From UBA4661 sp002405405 (GTDB lineage: Bacteria; Bacteroidota; Ignavibacteria; Kapaibacteriales; UBA4661): a DNA stretch of 21,707 bases. Position numbers and translations under genes: made by a program. The notes beneath the pieces were generated by a model. That model searched no databases and was not told the origin of the DNA. It was given only the letters and a program-made list of their open reading frames with translations. Position 1 is the stretch's first letter. The number at the start of each line of letters is the position of its first letter. Of this stretch, positions 9,901-17,947 are shown piece after piece. The stretch lies in the NCBI GenBank assembly GCA_036847245.1, contig DAIUAL010000030.1, positions 1 to 21,707 on the forward strand, given 5' to 3'.

Positions 9901-10090
9901 TAATGGAGGTTTCGACATCGGCAGGTGATGCACCCGGATAACTCGTAATAATTGTAACTGCCGGTGCTGCAATATTCGGCAGCAATTCGTAGCGTAGTTG
10001 GGCATAGCCAAAGATGCCAAGAACAACGCAGAACAAGAAAAAAACGATGATAAGAATCGGGCGTTTGATGGAGAGTTCTGTAAGAGTCAT
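6941..10090 (-). CDS. RND efflux pump, HAE1 (AcrB-like) inner-membrane subunit
   Basis: A 1049-residue proton-driven exporter, full length for the family. It begins with the typical LSIKRPILIIVFFLF first helix. The two homologous halves each carry a large periplasmic loop. The proton-relay Asp pair is at 402-403 in GILVDDSIVVLENIHRH (TM4). The second half has MIMLVGLVTKNAILLVD and the RLRPIVMTT segment. It shows the VDDSIVVLEN signature of the HAE1 multidrug group; the ligand remains unknown. The stop lies 15 bases from the feoB stop. It follows the membrane fusion protein gene by 48 bases and is surely co-transcribed with it. The partner outer membrane factor is encoded divergently at 11564-12985. 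Confidence 0.95.
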   Translation of the reverse strand: MTLTELSIKRPILIIVFFLFCVVLGIFGYAQLRYELLPNIAAPAVTIITSYPGASPADVETSITKPIEEAISTINNIKRVSSSSSEGMSFVSIEFQQHANGDVCVQESQRKVNEILAQLPQGVKPPSVLRFSLDDLPIMRISATSTLPDARDMFVLMNDQIKPRLAQLQGVGQIQLIGGEEREIRMNIDPDKLRAYNLSLAMVVQAIKSANTDTPAGIVLSSERSVSVRLAGKFSRVSDIMELPILSAPNGATVRVKNIAVIDDGMKDITNINRLNGATAIGLLINKQADANAVNVSALLRKEMSSMEKEYTHAGLHFDVASDASAFTLEAAHAVNVDLLLAIGLVALVMLVFLHSLRDPLIVSVSIPTSLAVTYIGMWAMGFSLNLMTLLAMSLVIGILVDDSIVVLENIHRHLAMKKSKVQAALDGRNEIGFSALSITLVDVVVFVPIAIVPGMVGSILREFALVMVISTLTSLLVSFTLTPMLASRFAVYHDTHDSTQQQTFFGKFALMFERAFSAVIRVYERVLGLSLRHRFMTLTIALLCVVGSLGLVVAGYVGGEFVSSSDRSELSVFVELPSGTPLDRTNETLLAIEESLRRDPVIASDLAKMFVNVGAPPDAFSAGERNGAEMTLSLVPKKQRHSTSTDFIRRVKAHIQAIPDIKVRVAAIGLLGTANDAPIILTVSGANRDSVQYAIQQLRMLVESVQGTQDIRLTTGNSRSEVRADIDHSMMAALGVQPDIAATTLRIALTGDDETKLRMMTTQGIKEFPLRMQMSAPTRSRTEALGLLTVPNAQGQNIELRQFIRFHEALAPAKLDRKNRNNSATLYAQIENRSVGEVSREIQEKISATQFPAGTRIGFEGDVEMMEDSFLKLGIALGAAILFVYLIMVALYNSWVYPFVVLFSVPVAIVGALVALALAHQTLNLFSVLGMIMLVGLVTKNAILLVDRTNQNRVEFGMDTLAALIEAGRSRLRPIVMTTVAMVVGMLPIALASGAGAEWKNSLAWVLIGGLTSSMILTLVLVPAVYAIVENLRSRALNLFAHIRQKTA

Positions 10091-10138
10091 GGGAGCAGCA
10101 CAAAGAAGAAATGAAAGAAAAAGTCTCGAAGATGAAGA

Positions 10139-11266
10139 TTAATGCCGATTTGCAGTCTGCCCTGCTTGTTGTACTTGTACAGGGACATTCGGACGAAGTG
10201 TTTGTGCGCCGCTTGTGATAATGAGGTCGCCTGCTTGCAGACCGTACGTGACTTCGACTGTCGAACCATAGCTTTGTCCGATGCTGACATTGCGCTTGAC
10301 CGGTATAGAAGAAGATTGGGGTTGTAAAACATAGACTGATCGCTCTGTGCCATTGCCAACGAGTGCTGAACGAGGAATGACAAGTGCATTGTGCATTGGT
10401 AGAGTGCATTGCAGACGAACGGTTTGTCCGGCTTTGAGGGGGTTTTGTTTTGAATTCTGAAGATGAATTTCAACTGTGTATGTACGAGCTTGGTCAGCTC
10501 TGTCCCCGATAAATGCAATGGTACCACGGAATTGTACATTGGGGTACACATCGCTCATAATGGTTACTGCTTGTCCTTTCGTAAGGCGGAAGACATCGTC
10601 TTCGGCAACCTGTGCTTTGATTTTGAGTGTTTGCATATCGAGGATGGTCGCTACTGTCATGCCGGGTTGAATCATACTGCCCACTGTAACACTGCGTTCG
10701 GCAAGAAGTCCGGCAATCGGTGTGCGGAGTGTGGCATCGTCGTATTGGCGTTGTGCAAGTGTGAGTTGATATTCAGCATTGGCGAGTGCAAGTTTGTATT
10801 GTTCCACTTCGACTGCTGTGACGCTTTGTTCTTTGTAGAGCTGCACAAAACGTTCGTAGTCTTTTTTGGCTTTGTCATGAGTTGCTTTCGCAAGTTTTAA
10901 TGTACCCTCTTTTATCACTGCATCAACGGAAGCAATGGGCGCACCTGCGGGGAGCAATGTACCTTGTTCAGCATAGACTTTGAGAACACGACCTTGTGTT
11001 TCGCTGACAATTTGTACTTCTTGTCCTGCATGAACTGTACCAAGCATATGAGCTTGCTGTGCGACTTGCATCGTACGAGCAGTATCAACGACAACAGAGA
11101 TATTGTGAGATATGGATAACGAATCATGTGTTGAAGTAGAGGATGAACTACTTGCATTGGCATCGTCTTTCCAAAAGAAGAAAAGACCTGCACCAAGAAT
11201 TTCAATGATTACTGCTACAACTGCAAGACGTTTCCACGAAGATGTGTAGGAAATTGAGTGTGCCAT
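10139..11266 (-). CDS. Membrane fusion protein of the RND efflux system
   Basis: A 375-residue periplasmic adaptor (HlyD/AcrA family). A single N-terminal membrane helix at about 12-32 anchors it (no lipobox), followed by a Ser/Thr-rich spacer. The lipoyl half-motifs are visible: an SETQGRVLKVYAEQGTLLPAGAPIA-type segment near 88-112 and LRTPIAGLLAERSVTVGSMI near 180-199. An alpha-helical hairpin lies between them (about 118-178). Beta-barrel and membrane-proximal domains follow, ending with GLQAGDLIITSGAQTLRPNV. The frame is open to 11326, but the Met at 11266 gives a standard N-terminus. It is the first gene of a two-gene unit with the RND pump and faces the divergent promoter region with the repeated operator sites. 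Confidence 0.93.
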   Translation of the reverse strand: MAHSISYTSSWKRLAVVAVIIEILGAGLFFFWKDDANASSSSSTSTHDSLSISHNISVVVDTARTMQVAQQAHMLGTVHAGQEVQIVSETQGRVLKVYAEQGTLLPAGAPIASVDAVIKEGTLKLAKATHDKAKKDYERFVQLYKEQSVTAVEVEQYKLALANAEYQLTLAQRQYDDATLRTPIAGLLAERSVTVGSMIQPGMTVATILDMQTLKIKAQVAEDDVFRLTKGQAVTIMSDVYPNVQFRGTIAFIGDRADQARTYTVEIHLQNSKQNPLKAGQTVRLQCTLPMHNALVIPRSALVGNGTERSVYVLQPQSSSIPVKRNVSIGQSYGSTVEVTYGLQAGDLIITSGAQTLRPNVPVQVQQAGQTANRH

Positions 11267-11349
11267 AGGATACGATAGAAAATAGAAGAATGAATAGGAA
11301 AATCTGTGCGAACCTACGTCCTTCAAAGAGGAAGAGTTTTGACTTTATG

Positions 11350-11449
11350 ACTGAAGCGACAAAAACCATGACTGAAACGGCAAAGAATAACCTTGCATGA
11401 CGAAGAGATCTTTTTCTTCCGCTTCAGTATCATGTTTTGTCGTTTCAGT
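11350..11449. promoter_or_regulatory. Four-half-site symmetric operator array in the divergent efflux promoter
   Basis: Four copies of a 14-bp element related to ACTGAARCGRMAAA occur here. Two are on the plus strand (11350-11363 ACTGAAGCGACAAA; 11371-11384 ACTGAAACGGCAAA). Two are inverted (11415-11428, reading ACTGAAGCGGAAGA; 11436-11449, reading ACTGAAACGACAAA). Within each pair the period is exactly 21 bp, and the two pairs are mirror images about 11399/11400. The array sits 83 bp from the fusion protein start and 114 bp from the outer membrane factor start. Direct repeats with a period of about 21-22 bp are the known binding pattern of LytTR regulators, and one is encoded at 14220-15062. 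The repeats are directly visible; the regulator assignment is inference. Confidence 0.7.
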
Positions 11450-11563
11450 TCGATTGTGGGGAATTACCGATAGACAAGCACATAGTTTTGCGGAGTACTT
11501 CGCCCATCTACAGTGGCAGCAAAGACAAATCCATTGCATTGTTTCATTCTTTCATGATCGTTT

Positions 11564-12985
11564 ATGATGTCGCAATACCCATCATTCAGTTCCTCTCTAC
11601 ATGCGCGATACCATGCTTTGATAGTGGTTTTACTTTTGGTACTTAGTGGAAAGGATATGCCTGTCTTTGCACAGATTCGCCTTTCATTAGAGCAGGCGGT
11701 ACAAATGGCTCAAGCACAAAGTCGAGAAGTAAAAATTGCTTTGTTGGAAGAGGCACGTGTAGCACAGCGTAAGCGCGAAGCGGTATCCGCATTGCTTCCT
11801 CAGCTTTCAGTGCAAGGAAACTATACGCGCAATATTCAAAATCCTGTGTTTTTTCTTCCGGCAACGCTATTTGCTGCTCTTGACCCGACTGCTCCGCCTG
11901 CAGAACCCGGAGCATTAGTTGCAGTGCCCGCAGGATTGCCCAATAATGTTTCGCTTTCGGCAAGTGCTTCTGTGCCCTTGTATCAACCGGATGCATGGAT
12001 TGCTACGCAGGGCGCAGATTTATTGATTGAGCAAAGTACCATTGAAACAGTTGCACACAAACAACGCAAACGGCGTGATGTTGTACGAGCATATTGTGAT
12101 GTTCTCCTCGCAGAGGAATCCTTATCCGTTATGCAGGAAAATATCAAGCGCACAGAACAAACACTGCGTGATACACGATCGCTGTTTGCACGCGGTATGG
12201 CAACGCCGACTGATACACTGCGTGCATTTGTTGCCGTGGAAATGCTCAAGCCGCAACTGACCAAGCTCAAAAGTCAGATTCAGGCAACGCGACTTCAACT
12301 CGCTCTCATACTGGGAATACGTTCGGACGTGCCGATGATTCTCACATCAACATTGCAAGCAGAAGCAACTGAGGTTGAGAAGCGTTCGGGAGTATTACTT
12401 GCACGTACCGACGAACAGGATATGCAAGTCGGAAGAAAGAGTCGTGCCGATATGCGCCGTGCAGGAATGCAAACCATGTTGGCGGAAAATGACTATGCTC
12501 TCCAATCTTCTGCACATCTGCCGTCGCTTGTAGCGGTGGGGCAATGGCAGACGCTGTCGCAATCGGATAATTTTCGATTTGGTGATTACCGATGGGTGGG
12601 AATTTCATCGGTAGGTTTACAACTGTCGGTGCCAATTTTTACAGGTTTTCGAACATCGGCGCGTGTGGCAATGGCGGAGATTAGTATTGCTCAAGCCAAA
12701 GAACAATACGATCTGCAACAGCAAGTCATGCAAACAGAAATCTCGATTGCGCGAACCACAATGGCAGAAATAGTCGAGCGACTGAGTTTACAGAATCGAG
12801 TTGTGCAAGCGGCGCAATCTGCCTATCAATCAACACTCAATCGGTACGCACAAGGTCTTGTCCGACAGATCGAAGTAAGCGATGCTTTGCTTGCACTAAC
12901 ACAAACCATGACAAACACGAAGCAAGTGTACTATGATGCAATCATTGCAGAAGCAGACTACCACTTCGCACTTGGTAAAGAGTAA
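11564..12985 (+). CDS. TolC-like outer membrane efflux protein
   Basis: A 473-residue outer membrane channel (OEP family) that should complete the tripartite pump. Residues 1-37 form a signal peptide (hydrophobic core ALIVVLLLVLSG, ending VFAQ). The mature start LSLEQAVQMAQAQSREVKIA is the typical first OEP helix. Two OEP repeats follow, each helix-strand-helix, with the second entering near LRTDEQ-like sequence at about 285 and containing VGLQLSVPIFTGFRTSARV near 350. The C-terminal helix ends YDAIIAEADYHFALGKE. Two adjacent Met codons (11564, 11567) are both possible starts. The gene is divergent from the fusion protein and RND genes. It lies 152 bases before the sensor kinase gene on the same strand, which may or may not be co-transcribed. 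Confidence 0.93.
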   Translation: MMSQYPSFSSSLHARYHALIVVLLLVLSGKDMPVFAQIRLSLEQAVQMAQAQSREVKIALLEEARVAQRKREAVSALLPQLSVQGNYTRNIQNPVFFLPATLFAALDPTAPPAEPGALVAVPAGLPNNVSLSASASVPLYQPDAWIATQGADLLIEQSTIETVAHKQRKRRDVVRAYCDVLLAEESLSVMQENIKRTEQTLRDTRSLFARGMATPTDTLRAFVAVEMLKPQLTKLKSQIQATRLQLALILGIRSDVPMILTSTLQAEATEVEKRSGVLLARTDEQDMQVGRKSRADMRRAGMQTMLAENDYALQSSAHLPSLVAVGQWQTLSQSDNFRFGDYRWVGISSVGLQLSVPIFTGFRTSARVAMAEISIAQAKEQYDLQQQVMQTEISIARTTMAEIVERLSLQNRVVQAAQSAYQSTLNRYAQGLVRQIEVSDALLALTQTMTNTKQVYYDAIIAEADYHFALGKE

Positions 12986-13137
12986 AAGGGAAAGATCAAA
13001 AAATGTGGCTTCAGTAATAGTGGTAATAAAATTTCAATGTAAGCTACGCCTAACAAAACATTTCTTGTCTGTAGTTATATTGAGTTTATCACACTGCTGT
13101 ACTGTGTGTGTTGTTTCATGAAGTATTCTTTGTTTCC

Positions 13138-14223
13138 ATGCCGACATTTACCTTTCGACAAATACGGTTTTTTTGGATACCATTGATTGCAGTTGTAACC
13201 AATGTTGCAGGGATTATTCTAACACTTTCTGATCCTATAGGTAAGCAGTTGGTAGCTATGATGGGTAATCCTTACATGGTATATGTAGACTGCTTTGTTT
13301 CTTCTGTCCTTGCTGTTCTTGTGTCGGAATTCAGTCTGCGACTTTTTCGTTTCTTACAACGGTACTACTCAATTACCCATGACTTACAGCGTTTGATTTC
13401 CATCCATGTGGTTGTTCTTTTTGTGGTGTGTACGGCATTGCTTATGGGCTATCAATTTATCATGTATGACGCCTCGCAACCCGAAGTTCGCTTTTACATC
13501 AAAACGACATTTTTGAATACAATTGTGATCACATTGGCACTGACGGCTCTTACCGTTGGTATGGAGTTGTTCAACCATCTTCATGCCGCTCGTGAAGAAG
13601 CAGAAAAACTACGTCGAGCTTCGCTTGTCGCACAAAATGAGGCACTACGCCAACAGCTTGATCCACATTTCTTATTTAATAATTTGAATACGCTCTCAGC
13701 ATTAATTGAAGAAGATCCACCATCGGCAACGCACTTCGTTGGGGCATTTGCCGATGTGTATCGCTATGTCTTGCAAAATCGGTCGCGCGATATGATTTCA
13801 CTGCGTGAAGAATTAGCATTGTGTAATTCATACCTATATTTGGCAATGATTCGGTTTGGTGAGAACATCCGTGTAGAACAATCTATTCCCGATATGTATC
13901 ATGATTTGCAATTGCCACCGCTGACCTTGCAACTCCTTCTTGAAAATGCGATCAAACACAATGTTATTACCCGTGATAAACCATTGCAATTATCAATGAC
14001 CATTGCAGAACATGATAATGGTATATGGTTGTCTGTAAAAAACACACTTCATCGTACTCGTGTCATACACAAAGACTCTACGAAAATCGGCTTGTCCGCA
14101 CTGAGCCAACGGTATATGGTGTTACAGTATCCTGTGCCGATCATTACCGAAACAAATACAAGTTTTTGTGTCCGTGTACCATTGGTTGTGGGGAACTCTG
14201 TTCCGCAGGAGGCAGGAGTATGA
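13138..14223 (+). CDS. LytS-type sensor histidine kinase
   Basis: A 361-residue membrane kinase. Four predicted membrane helices (about 11-31, 48-68, 88-108 and 124-143) have short loops and no large sensor domain, so it probably senses within or at the membrane. A short coiled coil leads to the His_kinase (PF06580-type) region with phospho-acceptor His177 in QLDPHFLFNNLNTL. The ATPase N-box is LLENAIKHN (Asn270) and a G-box-like IGLSALSQRY follows. The last codons overlap the regulator gene (ATGA), so the two are translationally coupled. The frame is also open to a GTG at 13108, but the Met at 13138 is preferred. Its position after the outer membrane factor gene suggests that it monitors pump substrates or envelope state (inference). 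Confidence 0.92.
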   Translation: MPTFTFRQIRFFWIPLIAVVTNVAGIILTLSDPIGKQLVAMMGNPYMVYVDCFVSSVLAVLVSEFSLRLFRFLQRYYSITHDLQRLISIHVVVLFVVCTALLMGYQFIMYDASQPEVRFYIKTTFLNTIVITLALTALTVGMELFNHLHAAREEAEKLRRASLVAQNEALRQQLDPHFLFNNLNTLSALIEEDPPSATHFVGAFADVYRYVLQNRSRDMISLREELALCNSYLYLAMIRFGENIRVEQSIPDMYHDLQLPPLTLQLLLENAIKHNVITRDKPLQLSMTIAEHDNGIWLSVKNTLHRTRVIHKDSTKIGLSALSQRYMVLQYPVPIITETNTSFCVRVPLVVGNSVPQEAGV

Positions 14224-15062
14224 ATATCTTGATTATCGAAGACGAAGCTCTTGCTGCAAAACGCCTACAGCGGTTGTTAGGCGATATTGCCAAAGAGCAT
14301 GACCTCCAAATTATGGTCGTGGGAGTTTGCGAGAGTATTGCTGAGACCATCGCATGGGTACATGCGCGGCAAGAAAAAAATAATGCTATGCCCGATCTTG
14401 CACTATGTGATATTCACTTGGGTGATGGACAGTCCTTTGAAATTTTTGAGCGAGTAGCAATCGATTTTCCGATAATTTTCACGACTGCTTTTGATGAGTA
14501 TGCACTCAAGGCATTCAAATTGCACAGTATCGATTATCTTCTGAAACCCATCAAAAAAGAAGAACTGTATCGGGCATTACAGAAATATCAAAAGATTGTC
14601 GATCAAATGCAATCCTTGCATGCACGCGAATCGGTATCGCATGACGCACAGCTTATGCGTACGATGATGCAACAACTTGCAACACTTGCACAAGCAACGC
14701 AACCACAACAGGAGCAGGCGCAGTATCGTTCACGGTTTTTAGTGCGTCATGGTGATGGCTTTTTATCAGTGATGATCGAGGATATTGCATACTTCTATTC
14801 AGAACACAAAATCACGCATCTTGTGCGCCATGATGGCAAACGTGCTATTCTTGATGAACCACTTGATGAGTTGATAACAATGCTCAATCCACGTGATTTT
14901 TATCGAGCAAATCGACAAGTCATTGTATCGCCGCGTTCGTTAAGTAGCATCCACCGCTATTTTAATGGGAAATTAAAATTGCCTCTAGTGCCTCGCGAAC
15001 CTTTTGAAGTGCTTGTCAGCAAGGAATCAGCGAGTGAATTCAAGACATGGTTGGATCGATAG
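14220..15062 (+). CDS. LytTR-family response regulator
   Basis: A 280-residue DNA-binding regulator. The receiver domain (1-115) has acidic residues E7-D8-E9, phospho-acceptor Asp64 in CDIHLGDG, Thr88/Thr89 in IFTTAFDEYAL and Lys109 in YLLKPIKKEE. A Gln-rich helical linker (about 116-168) joins it to a LytTR domain (170-280) with EDIAYFYSEHKITHLV and FYRANRQVIVSPRSL. The start overlaps the kinase stop (ATGA) and is backed by AGGAGG at 14207-14212, 7 bases upstream. This is a clear Shine-Dalgarno in a window where most genes lack one. The probable targets are the 21-bp-period sites at 11350-11449. Its 3' end overlaps the converging HupE-like gene by 23 bases. Confidence 0.94.
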   Translation: MNILIIEDEALAAKRLQRLLGDIAKEHDLQIMVVGVCESIAETIAWVHARQEKNNAMPDLALCDIHLGDGQSFEIFERVAIDFPIIFTTAFDEYALKAFKLHSIDYLLKPIKKEELYRALQKYQKIVDQMQSLHARESVSHDAQLMRTMMQQLATLAQATQPQQEQAQYRSRFLVRHGDGFLSVMIEDIAYFYSEHKITHLVRHDGKRAILDEPLDELITMLNPRDFYRANRQVIVSPRSLSSIHRYFNGKLKLPLVPREPFEVLVSKESASEFKTWLDR

Positions 15063-16389
15063 GATGATGTACCTGCTTGCGCTTGATTATTCTTTCTCGT
15101 AGAAATACACCAAATACAAAAAGAGTGAATGTGCACCATAGCAATACAAACATCTTAGGGTGTTGAGGCAGCGTATTGATGATACTCGTGAGAGTATTGT
15201 TTTGACCGCTCCAACGCTCCATTCCCCATGCAATCGAGGCACATCCTGCTATACCTGCCATGATAAAGCGAAACGGAGTATAATAGCGTGTTTGGGAGAG
15301 CAGTATGAGACAGGGCATGGTCAGAGTAACAAGTAAGAGTTGAAAAACTTCAATACCGATATTAAATCCGGCTACGCTCAGGAAGAGTCGTTGAGTATCA
15401 ACTTCGAGTGTCGAAAGCGTTTGTGAAAAGGCAAGACCATGAATCAAGCCAAACCCTATGGCTATCCATACCATACCTTGGGTAATGAGTGGTCGTGCTG
15501 CATGAAGAGCAGATACCGCTATCGAACCAGCAATGCAGAGTTCTATCCATTGGGGCGGAATCATCGGCGGTGCAAAAGTGCCATAAAGCAAACTGAGGGA
15601 ATGTCCGATTGTAAATGCGGTAACAACACGGACAGTATCAACAAGAGCATATCGCAAGCCACCATAATGCCCCCATGAACGATGAATAATCAGGAGTGGT
15701 GCAGGAATCAGAAGAACAACAAGAAACATCAAGTGATCGATCCCTTCGCTGATATGGTTCATGCCCAGAAAGAACATCGTCCGAAAGCCGATCCATAAGC
15801 CATGGTGTATAGGCGGTAAACGAAAAGGAGCAAGTGTATTGGAGCGAATATCCCATGCAATGACACCGACAGTGGTCGTCGATGTATCATGGTCTGAAGT
15901 ATGTAGAATGCCCGCATCCCAGTCAGAGCGAACTGCAACAATAGCAGAATGTGTCACAACTTGGTGAAGAATGACATCGTAGCGGAGAATAAAATCTCGT
16001 ATTTCTTTGTGGGTTGGTGGCGTGCAGTCAAATTTTACAATCAACTCTTTATATATCCCTTGCAGAGATGTTTCGATAGACTGAACTGCAAAGGTCGGTT
16101 CGCTGATATGCCATGCTGTGCTGTCAGTACTATAGGGTTTGACATGGCGTAGGATATATTCCGTGAATATTGCTTTGTACGAAAGAATAATGCTGTCGGG
16201 TTGCTCTGCCAATGGTTTGCCAAAAGCAAGTTCCAGTTCAACTAATGGCAGTCGAAGCTCGGTCCGAATACTGCGAGGCTCGATGCTCAAAAGCACAAGC
16301 GAATTCGGCATAGGGTGTGCCCACATCGTGTTGTGGACTACACCCCATGCTGATAGTACAATAAGAAAAACTACCTTTATAAAACGCAC
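15040..16389 (-). CDS. HupE/UreJ-family membrane protein (predicted transporter)
   Basis: A 449-residue membrane protein. A signal peptide (1-24, ending MWA) gives a mature start HPMPNS. A periplasmic beta-rich domain spans about 25-195. About seven membrane helices follow (roughly 200-230, 252-270, 281-298, 305-322, 335-360, 372-390 and 412-430). Family motifs are FLGMNHISEGIDHLMF (His212, Asp218, His219), TIGHSLSL (His263), GLIHGLAF (His317) and FNIGIEVFQ (Asn343, Glu347). HupE/UreJ members are nickel or cobalt permeases; this longer type with an extracytoplasmic domain is uncharacterised, so the substrate is unknown. The GTG start at 16389 shares its G with the TAG stop of the DUF3500 gene, indicating tight coupling. 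The 3' end overlaps the LytTR gene by 23 bases. Confidence 0.87.
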   Translation of the reverse strand: MRFIKVVFLIVLSAWGVVHNTMWAHPMPNSLVLLSIEPRSIRTELRLPLVELELAFGKPLAEQPDSIILSYKAIFTEYILRHVKPYSTDSTAWHISEPTFAVQSIETSLQGIYKELIVKFDCTPPTHKEIRDFILRYDVILHQVVTHSAIVAVRSDWDAGILHTSDHDTSTTTVGVIAWDIRSNTLAPFRLPPIHHGLWIGFRTMFFLGMNHISEGIDHLMFLVVLLIPAPLLIIHRSWGHYGGLRYALVDTVRVVTAFTIGHSLSLLYGTFAPPMIPPQWIELCIAGSIAVSALHAARPLITQGMVWIAIGFGLIHGLAFSQTLSTLEVDTQRLFLSVAGFNIGIEVFQLLLVTLTMPCLILLSQTRYYTPFRFIMAGIAGCASIAWGMERWSGQNNTLTSIINTLPQHPKMFVLLWCTFTLFVFGVFLRERIIKRKQVHHPIDPTMS

Positions 16390-17792
16390 TAGAAGCTCCC
16401 GCCATAGTCTCTTGTTCGATCACGATACAAACTGTGCACATGAGGTTGATTCCGATAAATCACACCACCGGCATACAGAAATTCAATCCATACACTTGGA
16501 CCATCAATGCGAACATAATCGTTTTGATTAGTAAGCGTTTCACTGCCTGAGAATGCGATGAATGTACCGTTGAGTTCGTTCTGATAAATGGTCAGCAAGC
16601 AAGTCGCTGTTTCTGCATCAAGATCTTGCACCCACGGACGCATTGCCGCAAGAACCAATGCTTGTTGCGCAGTAGAAAGTGAGCTTACTGCTAAACCCAC
16701 TTTCGTCGTAGGAAATTGTTTGTCTTTACCGGGTCCAACAACAATATCAGTAAAGGTCGAGGAAAGTTTTGCCGAAGCAAGTTGAGAACTCGTAAGACCT
16801 GCAAGCATGGCGCGAAGTCCTGCTTTTTCTTGACCGAGCGGGTCAAAGGCTGTTCCGTTTGCAGTCCATGTATCAGGTTCGACAGCATTGAAAATGGGTG
16901 ACCCACCTGCAACGACACCATTCTTGTAGGTAATGTTATGCGTAATATGGTGCCCCGTGAATTGCAATTGCCATGTTCCCGTTGCTGCAGGTGTGCCGTA
17001 GAAAGCGATGTAGTACTGAAAATTACCATAGCCATTAGGTTGAATCGCGCCTAACACATCATCAGCGGCAACAACTTGATTGACTTCGTCAAATCCTTCA
17101 TTCGGTATTGTCCCGGTTGCTGCTTGTACAATCGCCAAAGCAAGTGCGCGCTGAGCCGGACTGAGATCGGCAAGCCGAAGACCTTTGCGTGCAGATAGAC
17201 TTGCCGGTAAATTCGACCATGTATAACAGTTCGCGCTGTTGTATGCTAGTTCTACGGTTGCAAGTTGAGCCGCGGAGAGCGTTGCTTTAAAGGCATTGAC
17301 TGCCGCAAGAACGCGGGCAGGCGAAGCGGAAGTGCAAGAGGAGGTATTACCTCCTGTACCCGTTGGATTCACGGTTACACTGAAACTGCACGACTGGCCT
17401 CCTATCGTAATGGGAAATGTTGCCGTGCCCGTTGCTAATGGTGTTCCCGTGAGTGTGTACGTCAATACACCAGAGCCATTTGCCAAGGTACCTGCATTCA
17501 GCGTTGCTGTTAAACCTGTAACTCCGGTTGAGGCAATAGTACTGCCGACAGGATAATCTGCACCGTTGCCGCCCATATAAGGTACTAGTGCCATCGCACT
17601 GTAGGCAGTACCTATGGTGGGCGAAGCAGTAAAAGTTGTCGCTGTGCAATTCAGCGTTGCAATGGCGGGAGCCAACGAGATATTCGCATCATTAGCAGTA
17701 TTGCTTCGGCAGGCAATGATAATTCCGCAGAGTGCCATAACTGATGTTACGACAAAAATCAAGCGTATGCGAAGGTGGGGGTGTAAAAACAT
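16389..17792 (-). CDS. DUF3500 lipoprotein with Ig-like domain
   Basis: A 467-residue predicted lipoprotein. The signal ends in a lipobox IIAC with Cys28, so the mature protein is probably membrane-anchored in the envelope. Residues about 39-141 are a Gly/Thr/Ala-rich Ig-like domain of the putative-Ig type (LTYTLTGTPLATGTATFPIT). Residues about 155-467 match DUF3500, with AFYGTPAATGTWQLQFTGHH (GHHITH at 280-285) and the ending GPSVWIEFLY, then PHVHSLYRDRTRDYGG (His451, His453, Arg457, Asp458). The His clusters suggest metal binding, but the family function is not established. It overlaps the HupE-like gene by one base, so both products probably act together. The frame is open to 17855, but the Met at 17792 starts the lipoprotein signal. 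Family call is firm; role is inferred. Confidence 0.87.
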   Translation of the reverse strand: MFLHPHLRIRLIFVVTSVMALCGIIIACRSNTANDANISLAPAIATLNCTATTFTASPTIGTAYSAMALVPYMGGNGADYPVGSTIASTGVTGLTATLNAGTLANGSGVLTYTLTGTPLATGTATFPITIGGQSCSFSVTVNPTGTGGNTSSCTSASPARVLAAVNAFKATLSAAQLATVELAYNSANCYTWSNLPASLSARKGLRLADLSPAQRALALAIVQAATGTIPNEGFDEVNQVVAADDVLGAIQPNGYGNFQYYIAFYGTPAATGTWQLQFTGHHITHNITYKNGVVAGGSPIFNAVEPDTWTANGTAFDPLGQEKAGLRAMLAGLTSSQLASAKLSSTFTDIVVGPGKDKQFPTTKVGLAVSSLSTAQQALVLAAMRPWVQDLDAETATCLLTIYQNELNGTFIAFSGSETLTNQNDYVRIDGPSVWIEFLYAGGVIYRNQPHVHSLYRDRTRDYGGSF

Positions 17793-17821
17793 GGCAGTAG
17801 AGCAAAAAGTGATAAGAGGCG

Positions 17822-17840
17822 GTATTCTTATGGTGAATAC
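17822..17840. promoter_or_regulatory. Dyad GTATTC-N7-GAATAC upstream of the DUF3500 gene
   Basis: Perfect 6-bp arms (17822-17827 and 17835-17840) with a 7-base spacer lie 29 bases before the DUF3500 start codon. The position suits a repressor site or a small leader hairpin controlling the DUF3500-HupE pair. There is only one copy in the window and no matching regulator gene beside it, so chance remains possible. Confidence 0.3.
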
Positions 17841-17947
17841 TGCTGGGCTATACAAAAAAACACAGGAGAGAATAATTCGTTACAATCACTATGCTGTCAA
17901 GATGGTGTGGCGGTTTTTTAGACCTTTCAACACTAACATAGCAATGA

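Noticed and set aside
11350..11449. The repeated 14-bp units considered as a small CRISPR array.
   Set aside because: There are only two direct copies with 7-base gaps, mirrored by inverted copies, and no cas genes. This is operator-like, not CRISPR.
13007..13040. A GGCTTCAGTA motif followed by TTTCAATG before the kinase gene, similar to the efflux operator half-sites.
   Set aside because: The second element is degenerate and the period is 23 rather than 21 bp. It is too weak to call a further regulator site.
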